From Helicobacter sp. (lineage in GTDB: Bacteria > Campylobacterota > Campylobacteria > Campylobacterales > Helicobacteraceae): 12,524 nucleotides of DNA. This document shows positions 6,762 through 12,524 of the stretch, piece after piece. Within the stretch, counting starts at the first letter, position 1; each line of letters begins with the position of its first letter. Below the pieces are notes generated by a model. It had not been told where the DNA came from, ran no database searches, and saw only the letters and a program-made list of their open reading frames with translations. The stretch lies in contig JARHZY010000081.1 of NCBI GenBank assembly GCA_029264655.1, positions 1 through 12,524 of the forward strand. The letters run 5' to 3'. A program made the position numbers and the translations under genes.

Positions 6762-7559
6762 TTATACAAAAGTTGTCCCACCATCAATAACTATAGTTTG
6801 TCCTGTGAGCCATGCACTTTGTGTATTATCGCAAAGGAAAAATGCTGCACCTGCTAAATCTTGTGGTGTTCCCATGCGTTTTAGGGGGCTTTGTTCTTCA
6901 ACTTTTGCCTTCACTTCATTATAATCTGGAAAAGCTTTTAATGCATCTGTATCAATAGGTCCACCACTAACTGCATTTACGCGGATATTGAATGCTCCTA
7001 AATCTTGGGCTGCATATTTTACCATTGTTTCTACTGCATTTTTAGAATTACCATGTCCCGCATAGTTAGGCATATAGACAAGATTCCCTGTAGAGCTCAA
7101 TGTAACAATATTGCCTCCACCAACTTTTTGCATACGTTTTACTGCTTCTTGTGCACCAACAACAAATGCTAATACGGTTGCGGTATAAATGTTATTCAAT
7201 CCTTTAGGTTTTAATCGCATAAATGGAGCAAATCCACCCACTACGCTTCGCCCATAGATAATTGCATTGGATATAAAGAAGTCTATTCTATCAAAATCTT
7301 TATCAATTTGTTCAAACAAACCAATATATTGTTCTGGCTCTAATACATTAAGAGGGTAATAGCATGCTTTAACTTTATATTGTGATTCTATATCTTGTGC
7401 TATCTTTTGTGCTTCTTCTTCATTTTTATTGTAAGTAAAAGCTACATTGACACCTTCTCTTGCAAATCGGTATAAAATAGCTTTACCAATACCGCGCGTA
7501 GCACCACTAATGACAAGAGTTTTGCCTTTCATATATTCACTTGTTAATTGTTCTTTCAT
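6762..7559 (-). CDS. fabL: Short-chain dehydrogenase, FabL-type enoyl-ACP reductase
   Basis: Rossmann-fold oxidoreductase, 265 residues, with the nucleotide motif GATRGIG (residues 19-25). Classical SDRs have Tyr-x3-Lys. Here the residue three before that lysine's neighbours, His169, occupies the classical Tyr slot, while Tyr166 and Lys173 are spaced Tyr-x6-Lys, the arrangement of enoyl-ACP reductases. The stretch NAVSGGPIDTDALKAFP (195-211) is nearly the same as the one I recall in Bacillus subtilis FabL. It should therefore reduce enoyl-ACP to acyl-ACP with NADPH in fatty acid elongation. From memory, relatives in this synteny are often annotated as 7-alpha-hydroxysteroid dehydrogenase (hdhA), and the active site argues against that. 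The ATG overlaps the dapA stop (ATGA) with GAGGTG upstream, so translation is coupled. Substrate activity is not proven. Confidence 0.8.
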   Translation of the reverse strand: MKEQLTSEYMKGKTLVISGATRGIGKAILYRFAREGVNVAFTYNKNEEEAQKIAQDIESQYKVKACYYPLNVLEPEQYIGLFEQIDKDFDRIDFFISNAIIYGRSVVGGFAPFMRLKPKGLNNIYTATVLAFVVGAQEAVKRMQKVGGGNIVTLSSTGNLVYMPNYAGHGNSKNAVETMVKYAAQDLGAFNIRVNAVSGGPIDTDALKAFPDYNEVKAKVEEQSPLKRMGTPQDLAGAAFFLCDNTQSAWLTGQTIVIDGGTTFV

Positions 7560-8470
7560 TTTTGCACCTCATAATTTTGTAAAGTTTGTTCAATGAGTTT
7601 CATACATTCCTTGCTTGGTTCACATAAAGGCAAGCGATATTCTAATGTAGGAATAAGCCCTTGCAAAAACATTGCTGCCTTAATAGGGATTGGATTACTC
7701 TCAAAAAACAAAACCTTATTTATAGCATAAAGTTTATTAGAAATAGCTAAACTTTCATGATTTTTTTGCTGCATTGCTAAATGGCATAATTGAGCAATAT
7801 CTTTTGGAAATATATTACCTGTTACCGAAACAACACCACTACCACCATAACATAAGATTCCATGATTTAGTGCATCATCGCCACTTAAAACATGGAATTT
7901 AGAGTTAGAATCTTGATTATTCTCTCTCTCTTCATCTTGCATATTAATAAGTGTATAAGCCCTATCAAGCAAGCCGCTTGCTTCTTTAATAGCATATATA
8001 TTTTTTACTTCTTTAAAAAGCTTTATGGCGGTTTCTACTTCAATATTGCAACCTGTGCGTGATGGGACATTATAAAGCATCATGGGTATATTAACAGAAT
8101 CTGCTATTGCTTTATAATGCCTAAAAATACCTTCTTGTGTTGGTTTGTTATAATATGGAGCAACCGATAGTATGGCATCCGCCCCGCATTTTTCTGCGAA
8201 TTGTGCTAGCTCAATAGCTTCAGTAGTATTATTGCTACCAGCCCCCGCTAACACTTTTATGCCTGTGTTTTTACATGTTTGCACAGCAATTTCTATGCAT
8301 TCTTTATGTTCGTTATGGCTCATAGTTGCACTTTCTCCTGTTGTGCCTGCTGGCACACATGCATCCATGCCATATTGTATTTGTCTTTTTATTAAGTATT
8401 CATACGCTTGTGTATCTATTTTTCCATTTTTAAATGGCGTAATTAAAGCACTCATTGCACCTATTGGCAT
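7556..8470 (-). CDS. dapA: 4-hydroxy-tetrahydrodipicolinate synthase
   Basis: DapA condenses pyruvate with aspartate semialdehyde, the first committed step towards diaminopimelate and lysine, in the cytoplasm. The 304-residue protein shows GTTGES (Thr43-Thr44), PYYNKPTQ (Tyr106/Tyr107), YNVPSRTG (Tyr133 and Arg138) and the Schiff-base lysine Lys162 in AIKEASG. Numbering close to the E. coli enzyme supports the chosen start. That start is ATG at 8470, with GAGGA four to five bases upstream and a TATAAT further out. The frame runs back to a TTG at 8494, which lacks a ribosome site and lies near the transcription start. An acidic, polar insertion of about ten residues (around 178-190, rich in Glu, Asn, Asp) precedes the conserved LSGDDA. 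It heads the operon with the FabL-type SDR. Confidence 0.96.
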   Translation of the reverse strand: MPIGAMSALITPFKNGKIDTQAYEYLIKRQIQYGMDACVPAGTTGESATMSHNEHKECIEIAVQTCKNTGIKVLAGAGSNNTTEAIELAQFAEKCGADAILSVAPYYNKPTQEGIFRHYKAIADSVNIPMMLYNVPSRTGCNIEVETAIKLFKEVKNIYAIKEASGLLDRAYTLINMQDEERENNQDSNSKFHVLSGDDALNHGILCYGGSGVVSVTGNIFPKDIAQLCHLAMQQKNHESLAISNKLYAINKVLFFESNPIPIKAAMFLQGLIPTLEYRLPLCEPSKECMKLIEQTLQNYEVQK

Positions 8471-8504
8471 AAATTCCTCACTTTTGTTTTGCAATATTTA
8501 GGTT

Positions 8505-8510
8505 ATTATA
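8505..8510 (-). promoter_or_regulatory. -10 box of the dapA operon
   Basis: Perfect TATAAT on the minus strand. The predicted start near 8498 gives a leader of about 28 bases that carries GAGGA before the dapA ATG at 8470. No -35 consensus is visible. This position also argues against translation starting at the TTG at 8494. Confidence 0.6.
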
Positions 8511-8685
8511 TTATCTAAAAAATGTTGATGTTTTCTTTAATTTTTAGATTTTTTTCTTATTATGAGATTTATATATTGTTGTGCTTTGTTTTTTTTTGTA
8601 ATGTTTATATTAGGGTAATGTATGTTTTATGTTATCTCTTGAGCTTATTAATAATATAAATTGTAAAATAGGTTATTGTTTTAGC

Positions 8686-8691
8686 TATAAT
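8686..8691 (+). promoter_or_regulatory. -10 box of the methyltransferase gene
   Basis: Perfect TATAAT. A start near 8698 gives a leader of about 45 bases before the ATG at 8743. It lies inside the frame that extends back to an ATG at 8629, so if this promoter is used the longer form cannot be made from it. Confidence 0.45.
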
Positions 8692-8742
8692 ATAAAAAAT
8701 AAGCATACAGCAATTATATATTTGAGTAAGAAAGATAAAAAA

Positions 8743-9693
8743 ATGTATCAAAACACAACAAAATATACAGATTCTACTCCTACAAGGCATTTAAAGATTT
8801 ATCAAATTGCAGAGGGTTATTGTTATAATAGTGATAGTTTATTTCTATGGGATTTTATACTACCACACATTAAACGCAATACAAAAATACTTGAGCTTGG
8901 GAGTGGGAGTGGCATTGTTGGATTACTTTGTGCTAGAGATAGAGAGATTACGCTTTGTCAGATTGAGAAACAAGCAGTTTATGCACTCATGAATACAAAA
9001 AATGCACAAATAAATCATATAGATTCTATTGTTATCCATGCTGATTGTAATACATTGTTACAATCTGATAACATATTGGCACAATTACATGCAAATATGC
9101 TTTGCAATGATGAAAAATTACAAACTTTAATAGCCCAACAAACATTACAAGCAAAAACTAATAATACAGAATCTTCTCTTGATATGCAACGACTAGCAGC
9201 AAGTAGTTTAGTGCAAAAAACTAATATAACTTCACTTCCTTATTTTGATATAATGATAAGCAATCCGCCATTTTACCCCATTCACACACTATCATCACAT
9301 AATCCATTAAAGGCACAGGCTACACAAAGCCATAATTTACCATTTGAAACCATGCTTATGGTTGCAAAAAAAATGTTGAAGCCACATGCTAAATTTATCT
9401 TTTGTTATACACCATCAATGCTTGGGCAGATTCTTGAGTCTTTAAGAAGCTTTGGTTTTGGTGTAGAGTTTTTACGCTTTGTGTATCCGCGTATTGACAA
9501 AGATTCTACACTTGTGCTTATTTGTGCCCGCACTCATAGTAAAGTCCAAACACATGTTCTCCCTCCACTCATAACGCATTATGGTAAAGCCCAACAAGAT
9601 AACACTAAAGAAGTGCAAGCTATTTATAGGGCTGGGCATACACAAAGCATTAAAATAGCCTACCATGATATTGTATGGGAATATTTGTATTAA
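8743..9693 (+). CDS. TrmN6/YfiC-like N6-adenine methyltransferase
   Basis: SAM-dependent methyltransferase, 316 residues from this start. The N-terminal motif GYCYNSDSLFLWDF matches the substrate-side motif of the YfiC/TrmN6 family, which methylates N6 of A37 in tRNA1(Val) in E. coli. The SAM-binding glycine motif ELGSGSG (about 51-57) and the catalytic NPPF (about 174-177) are intact. Between motif III and NPPF lies a polar, Gln/Asn-rich insertion of roughly 60 residues (about 105-165), which makes the protein longer than the about 245-residue E. coli enzyme. The open frame extends upstream to ATG 8629 (354 residues). I prefer 8743 because the family needs little before the conserved motif and a TATAAT lies at 8686. 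Its ribosome site (AAGAAAG) is weak, so the start is uncertain. The rRNA or tRNA target is not proven. Confidence 0.83.
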   Translation: MYQNTTKYTDSTPTRHLKIYQIAEGYCYNSDSLFLWDFILPHIKRNTKILELGSGSGIVGLLCARDREITLCQIEKQAVYALMNTKNAQINHIDSIVIHADCNTLLQSDNILAQLHANMLCNDEKLQTLIAQQTLQAKTNNTESSLDMQRLAASSLVQKTNITSLPYFDIMISNPPFYPIHTLSSHNPLKAQATQSHNLPFETMLMVAKKMLKPHAKFIFCYTPSMLGQILESLRSFGFGVEFLRFVYPRIDKDSTLVLICARTHSKVQTHVLPPLITHYGKAQQDNTKEVQAIYRAGHTQSIKIAYHDIVWEYLY

Positions 9694-10015
9694 TTTATTG
9701 TTTGAAAATAATGAAATAAAGGAAAAGCATATTATATGCTTTATTTGTTTTTGTTGTAAAGTAATATAAATTGTATATATACTATGAAAACTAGAATTTA
9801 TCATTTTTAAAACAATTCGTATTGTATATTTTAAGCATACGACTAATTAATATCTCCTAAAAGCTCACTATGTTTTATAAAATACCATAATGGCAAATTC
9901 TCTTAAGCAATAGATTTATATAATGGAATAGTAATTTCAGCATGAAATAATCCTTTATTTATTTAGGATTCCAATAAGACTGCAATGTATTTATAAAATT
10001 TTCTATTATTTTATG
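9694..10015. other. Convergent intergenic spacer, no gene seen
   Basis: This 322-base spacer separates the ends of the methyltransferase and phosphatase genes. Besides the hairpin at 9724-9742, it holds a second weak inverted repeat (AATCCT at 9949-9954 with AGGATT at 9965-9970, ten-base loop), which could slow transcription arriving from the phosphatase side, and a small TTTCA/TGAAA repeat just before it. A TATAAT at 9919 lies in AT-rich sequence and has no supported gene behind it. I see no coding potential or tRNA-like fold. Confidence 0.6.
9724..9742 (+). terminator. Candidate intrinsic terminator after the methyltransferase gene
   Basis: An 8-bp perfect inverted repeat, AAAGCATA and TATGCTTT with a three-base loop, starts 31 bases after the stop codon and is followed by a T-rich run (ATTTGTTTTTG). 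The stem has only two G-C pairs, so it is weak, but it is well placed for plus-strand transcription. Confidence 0.45.
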
Positions 10016-10480
10016 CTATTTGGCTATTGTCAAACCATAATGTAGAAACATTTTTTCTAAAAGATTTGCAATCATTGTATAAGCATGCTGGAATCCTGTA
10101 TCATCTGGGCAATAGTAAGGATCAGGAATGTCTGCTCCATTGCCAAAATCCCCAAGTTTTACTACTTTTTCCTTTGGGAATCCAAGTGCTAAAATATCGC
10201 GTTTATTTTGTGAATCCATAGCAACAATAATATCAAAATTCATATCACTATATACATTGATTGGGCGGGATTGTTGCATGGATATATCAATGCCATGCTT
10301 TTTTGCTATAAGTATGGATTGTTCATGTGGTGGCTCTCCACGATGAAATGCACTTGTCCCACAGGAATCAATATGGAGATTCCACGCATTTTGCGTATTC
10401 ATGTTTTGTGCAATACCTTCTGCTAAAGGGGATCTACATATATTTCCAAGACAAACAAATAAAACACTTTGTAATTTCAT
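10016..10480 (-). CDS. Low-molecular-weight protein tyrosine phosphatase
   Basis: Cytoplasmic phosphatase of the LMW-PTP family, 154 residues, a normal length. The P-loop CLGNICRSP near the N-terminus gives the nucleophile Cys10 and Arg16 (C-x5-R), with the second loop cysteine Cys15. The general acid is Asp120 in IPDPYY, followed by the two tyrosines typical of the family. The start is ATG at 10480 with AGGA six bases upstream; a TTG 15 bases earlier lacks such support. The ArsC arsenate reductases share this fold, but the DPYY segment and the family length favour a phosphatase. From memory, Campylobacter jejuni encodes one similar enzyme (Cj1258). No tyrosine kinase or capsule gene is visible nearby, so its substrate is unknown. 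It is transcribed divergently from the metallophosphoesterase, sharing promoter elements. Confidence 0.93.
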   Translation of the reverse strand: MKLQSVLFVCLGNICRSPLAEGIAQNMNTQNAWNLHIDSCGTSAFHRGEPPHEQSILIAKKHGIDISMQQSRPINVYSDMNFDIIVAMDSQNKRDILALGFPKEKVVKLGDFGNGADIPDPYYCPDDTGFQHAYTMIANLLEKMFLHYGLTIAK

Positions 10481-10500
10481 ACTTTTTCCTTGCAAAAAAA

Positions 10501-10516
10501 TGCTAGAATTATAGCA
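10501..10516. promoter_or_regulatory. Bidirectional extended -10 promoter between the phosphatase and metallophosphoesterase genes
   Basis: The near-palindrome carries TGCTATAAT on the minus strand (10516-10508) and TGCTAGAAT on the plus strand (10501-10509). Both are extended -10 elements of TGn plus hexamer form, with one mismatch to the hexamer on the plus side. Predicted starts would be about 10501 (minus) and 10516 (plus), giving leaders of about 21 and 27 bases, each with a good ribosome site. RNA polymerase bound in one direction should exclude the other. Confidence 0.6.
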
Positions 10517-10542
10517 AATTTTTTTCTATTTAAAGGTTTCAT

Positions 10543-11676
10543 GTGTCTTTTAGTATTCGTATCTTATTTTTTATAGCACTTGTTTTGTTGCATGTTTTTA
10601 TCTATTATATATTGTTTAAAAATATTACAGAAAATCCCATTATAAAACATCTTGGTAAATTAATTGTATGTGCTAATTTTCTTTGCATTGTTGCTTTTTT
10701 AAAGCTTTATCACACACATATTAATTCATTGTATTACACTATTTTATCAAGTTCGCTTGGGATATTTTGGATAAGTTGTAATATTGCATTGCTTGTATGG
10801 CTTACGACTTTATGTATTCGGTTTGGTTTTGGTGCATTTGTGCTTGAACGTATGCAACTCCCAATGATATTGGTAGCATGGTGTAGCATTATTGCACTTA
10901 CTTTATGGAGCTTTTATTTGAATGCAAAAGAACCTAAAATTGTTACTACACAAATACCAATGCAAGGAATCACAAAGCCACTTAATATCGCAGTGCTAAC
11001 TGATATGCATATTGATGTTTTAATGGATAAAAACGCAGTAGCAAAGGTTGTTGAGCGAACAAATAGTATATTACCTGATATTATCTTATTGGGTGGCGAT
11101 ATTGTTGATAACTATTACAATATTGTTGCAGATTCTGTGCAGGAGCTTGGCAAGCTCAAAGCAAAATATGGAATCTATTATGTATTGGGCAACCACGAAT
11201 ACTATTATGATACTTATACAATTATAAAGGCATTAAATAAACTTGGGATAACAACTTTAATTAATCAAACTATGGTATTGCGTAATCTTGGTTTAAATAT
11301 CGCAGGCATTGCAGATTTAGCAGGTAACCATACGAAATTTCAAGATAGTGTATTGATTCCTGATTTAGCAAAAACACTTGCATATGGTGATAAAAAATAC
11401 CCCACAATATTACTTGCACACCAACCAAAAGTCTTGCATTTATTGCAACATGAAGATATTGAACTTGTAGTAAGTGGGCATACACATGGAGGGCAAATTT
11501 TCCCCTTCCACTTATTTGTATTGCTTGACCAGCCATTTTTATCGGGTTTGCATACTTGGGAGCATTATGGCAAGCAAACGCAAATATATGTGAGTAAGGG
11601 CGTGGGTTGGTGGGGTATGCCAATGCGTCTATTTGAGCGAAGAGAGATTAGCTTATTGCAGCTTATACCAAATTAA
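10543..11676 (+). CDS. Membrane-anchored calcineurin-like metallophosphoesterase
   Basis: A 377-residue protein with about four hydrophobic segments (roughly 5-26, 39-57, 66-92, 106-126) and a C-terminal metallophosphoesterase domain. Metal-binding motifs are in order: DMH (Asp154, His156), GGDIVD (Asp186), GNHE (Asn217, His218), AHQP (His293) and GHTHGG (His313, His315), so the dinuclear centre appears complete. It resembles the YaeI/YkuE group, whose substrates are mostly unknown; some relatives act in lipid A synthesis, so a lipid or envelope substrate is possible. The start is GTG at 10543 with AAAGG six bases upstream. An ATG two bases earlier is out of frame and stops after 11 codons. 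The gene is divergent from the tyrosine phosphatase. No clear terminator follows. Confidence 0.9.
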   Translation: MSFSIRILFFIALVLLHVFIYYILFKNITENPIIKHLGKLIVCANFLCIVAFLKLYHTHINSLYYTILSSSLGIFWISCNIALLVWLTTLCIRFGFGAFVLERMQLPMILVAWCSIIALTLWSFYLNAKEPKIVTTQIPMQGITKPLNIAVLTDMHIDVLMDKNAVAKVVERTNSILPDIILLGGDIVDNYYNIVADSVQELGKLKAKYGIYYVLGNHEYYYDTYTIIKALNKLGITTLINQTMVLRNLGLNIAGIADLAGNHTKFQDSVLIPDLAKTLAYGDKKYPTILLAHQPKVLHLLQHEDIELVVSGHTHGGQIFPFHLFVLLDQPFLSGLHTWEHYGKQTQIYVSKGVGWWGMPMRLFERREISLLQLIPN

Positions 11677-11823
11677 ATTATTATATATGTTGCTTTAGAA
11701 TCTAAGAAATAAAACCTAAGATATATAGCAAGATAGCAATAGAAATTATGAGCCAATAATATGTAATATTTTAGATTAAGCTATAGTTTTTTAAAGATTT
11801 GAAAGCCCTATCAATATATATTA

Positions 11824-11829
11824 TATAAT
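11824..11829 (+). promoter_or_regulatory. -10 box of the candidate structured RNA
   Basis: Perfect TATAAT, followed after seven bases by a GGG at 11837 where the complementary arms begin. No protein-coding gene follows within 500 bases, so the promoter, if real, serves a non-coding transcript. The surrounding TA run means chance occurrence is possible. Confidence 0.5.
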
Positions 11830-11836
11830 TCCAAAT

Positions 11837-11965
11837 GGGTTTAGCATTAAAAAATCATCATGGACTTTGTCCTTGCAGTAGGCTAATCCTATTCACGAAA
11901 TATAGGCTGTTGGTTTCCTACTAAGATAAATTGATTATCAATGCTAATTCATGATGTTTTTTTTG
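11837..11965 (+). ncRNA. Candidate structured small RNA, about 125-130 nt, ending in a T8 run
   Basis: Complementary segments are dense here. An 8-bp arm TTAGCATT (11841-11848) pairs with AATGCTAA (11940-11947). CATCATG (11856-11862) pairs with CATGATG (11950-11956), and this can extend by pairing A6 at 11849-11854 with the T run at 11957-11964. Inside are a hairpin GGAC-TTT-GTCC (11862-11872) and a long stem-loop at 11877-11922, built from AGTAGG/CCTACT, CTAA/TTGG (one wobble) and CCTAT/ATAGG. A short local hairpin just before the T8 could serve as terminator. The -10 box at 11824 fits the 5' end. It does not match tRNA, tmRNA, SRP RNA or a riboswitch family I can recall. An eight-codon frame from ATG 11860 has no ribosome site and is probably not translated. 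Confidence 0.5.
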
Positions 11966-12340
11966 TTTATTGTAATTTATAAGTGTATTATTTGGTATTT
12001 AGTTTTATTGTATTTATTCTTACTTTTTGTAGTATTTTTCATTTTAAAAAGTATGGTAACATTTTTTTGTTTTTTAGGCTATATATATTTTATGACTTAA
12101 GGTTTAGTTGTATATTTATATGTTATTTAGCTTTATATTGTATCGACGAAACAATATTTACTTATTACATAATGAAAAAGTATAAATATTGCAAACTATA
12201 AAGTGTAAATAAAATAATCTTTTTTAAGAGATATAAATATATCGTGGTGGCATAAATAGTTTTATTGCATGATTGTTACATATTTATACTTCAATAATGA
12301 TATTTTGCGTTTTGAAAGCAGCAATCATATAAAACCCGTG

Positions 12341-12346
12341 TATAAT
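12341..12346 (+). promoter_or_regulatory. -10 box of the serine transporter gene
   Basis: Perfect TATAAT, immediately preceded by TG. Transcription would begin near 12353 and give a leader of about 33 bases. A 7-bp inverted repeat, ATGATTG (12269-12275) and CAATCAT (12322-12328), flanks the region upstream and could be an operator, though it may be chance. Confidence 0.6.
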
Positions 12347-12385
12347 ATACCATTCCCAAAATTAACTTTAGGAGGATATGTAGTC

Positions 12386-12524
12386 ATGCAGAAATTCAGC
12401 AAAGAGGATTTTATTTGGGTGCTTAGCCTTTTTGGCACAGCAATTGGGGCAGGTGTTTTATTGTTGCCAATCAATGCAGGTATGGGCGGACTTATCCCAC
12501 TCCTTATTATTTTGGTTTTAGCAT
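12386..12524 (+). CDS. sdaC: Serine transporter of the HAAAP family (N-terminal part, runs off the window)
   Basis: The first 46 codons of an inner-membrane amino acid permease. MQKFSKEDFIWVLSLFGTAI and the following GAGVLLLPINAG motif match the N-terminus of SdaC-type serine:proton symporters as I recall them from Helicobacter pylori, where sdaC precedes the serine dehydratase gene sdaA. Serine import feeding a dehydratase is a main carbon route in Helicobacter and Campylobacter. The first membrane helix with its glycine-rich break (GTAIGAG) is visible, and a second begins at the edge. The start is ATG 12386, nine bases after a strong AGGAGG (12370-12375). An ATG at 12378 is followed directly by TAG. 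Other HAAAP members (TdcC, Mtr-like) cannot be excluded from this fragment. Confidence 0.85.
   Translation, partial: MQKFSKEDFIWVLSLFGTAIGAGVLLLPINAGMGGLIPLLIILVLA

Larger units (their letters stand above)
11677..12385. other. Long intergenic spacer with no convincing protein gene
   Basis: This is 709 bases, very AT-rich. The only frame of note (11983-12201, GTG start, 72 codons) is hydrophobic by composition only, lacks a ribosome site and looks spurious. The useful content is the candidate structured RNA at about 11837-11965 and the serine transporter promoter near 12341. The remaining parts (11677-11815 and 11970-12260) show no feature I can support. Confidence 0.6.

Noticed and set aside
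6762..7559. Calling the SDR gene hdhA or fabG
   Set aside because: The classical Tyr-x3-Lys is missing, while Tyr-x6-Lys and the SGGPIDTDALK stretch point to the FabL group.
8471..8494. dapA start at TTG 8494
   Set aside because: It has no ribosome site. ATG 8470 follows GAGGA and gives residue numbering very close to the E. coli enzyme.
9919..9970. TATAAT at 9919 followed by small inverted repeats as a second small RNA gene
   Set aside because: The stems are only five to six A-T-rich base pairs with no terminator-like T run, which is within chance for this composition.
10481..10495. Tyrosine phosphatase start at TTG 10495
   Set aside because: ATG 10480 has AGGA six bases upstream and gives the usual short N-terminus before the CLGNICRSP loop.
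11837..11965. tRNA, tracrRNA or insertion-sequence end as the identity of the structured region
   Set aside because: There is no cloverleaf or anticodon arm, no CRISPR array or cas gene in the window, and no transposase, TnpB or flanking element sequence.
11983..12201. Hydrophobic 72-codon frame with GTG start in the last spacer
   Set aside because: There is no ribosome binding site, and the composition is simply that of AT-rich DNA (Phe, Ile, Tyr, Leu, Lys). I see no homologue-like motif or promoter of its own.

Overview
The window is AT-rich DNA from an epsilonproteobacterium, most likely an enterohepatic Helicobacter. I base this on the codon usage, the strong TATAAT -10 boxes without clear -35 boxes, the dapA-SDR gene pair (from memory also paired in H. 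pylori and Campylobacter), and an SdaC-type serine transporter very like the Helicobacter one. No mobile element, CRISPR array, tRNA or rRNA was found. The species cannot be fixed from the sequence alone.

Layout from left to right. Positions 1-124 hold a 9-bp tandem repeat (13 perfect units plus a partial one) that runs off the left edge. Positions 238-2526 (minus strand) are a compact operon: OmpR-type response regulator, small membrane histidine kinase with almost no periplasmic part, then coaE (dephospho-CoA kinase). Positions 2753-3760 (minus) encode a lone radical SAM/SPASM protein. Its probable promoter has a 15-nt T tract exactly between the -35 and -10 hexamers, a classic layout for phase variation by slippage. 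Divergent from it, 3997-5361 (plus) is an orphan TolC-family outer membrane protein that starts at GTG.

Positions 5389-8470 (minus) look like one operon: dapA (lysine and peptidoglycan precursor synthesis), an SDR whose active site is that of FabL enoyl-ACP reductase rather than a hydroxysteroid dehydrogenase, and an unrecognised protein laid out like a fusion of PilM/GspL- and PilN-type pilus or secretion platform proteins. Positions 8743-9693 (plus) encode a TrmN6/YfiC-like N6-adenine methyltransferase with an enlarged central insertion. A convergent spacer follows, then a low-molecular-weight tyrosine phosphatase (minus) and a membrane-anchored metallophosphoesterase (plus). The last two share a nearly palindromic bidirectional -10 element.

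The final 709-bp spacer contains no convincing gene. It does contain a stretch at about 11837-11965 with its own -10 box, several nested complementary arms and a closing T8 run, which looks like a small structured RNA. The window ends in the first 46 codons of an SdaC-type serine transporter.

The most interesting items are the poly-T spacer promoter of the radical SAM gene, the candidate structured RNA with two mutually exclusive long-range pairings, the FabL-type SDR, the PilM/PilN-like fusion, and the bidirectional promoter. Several gene starts are placed downstream of the longest possible open frame because ribosome binding sites and -10 boxes support the shorter form.
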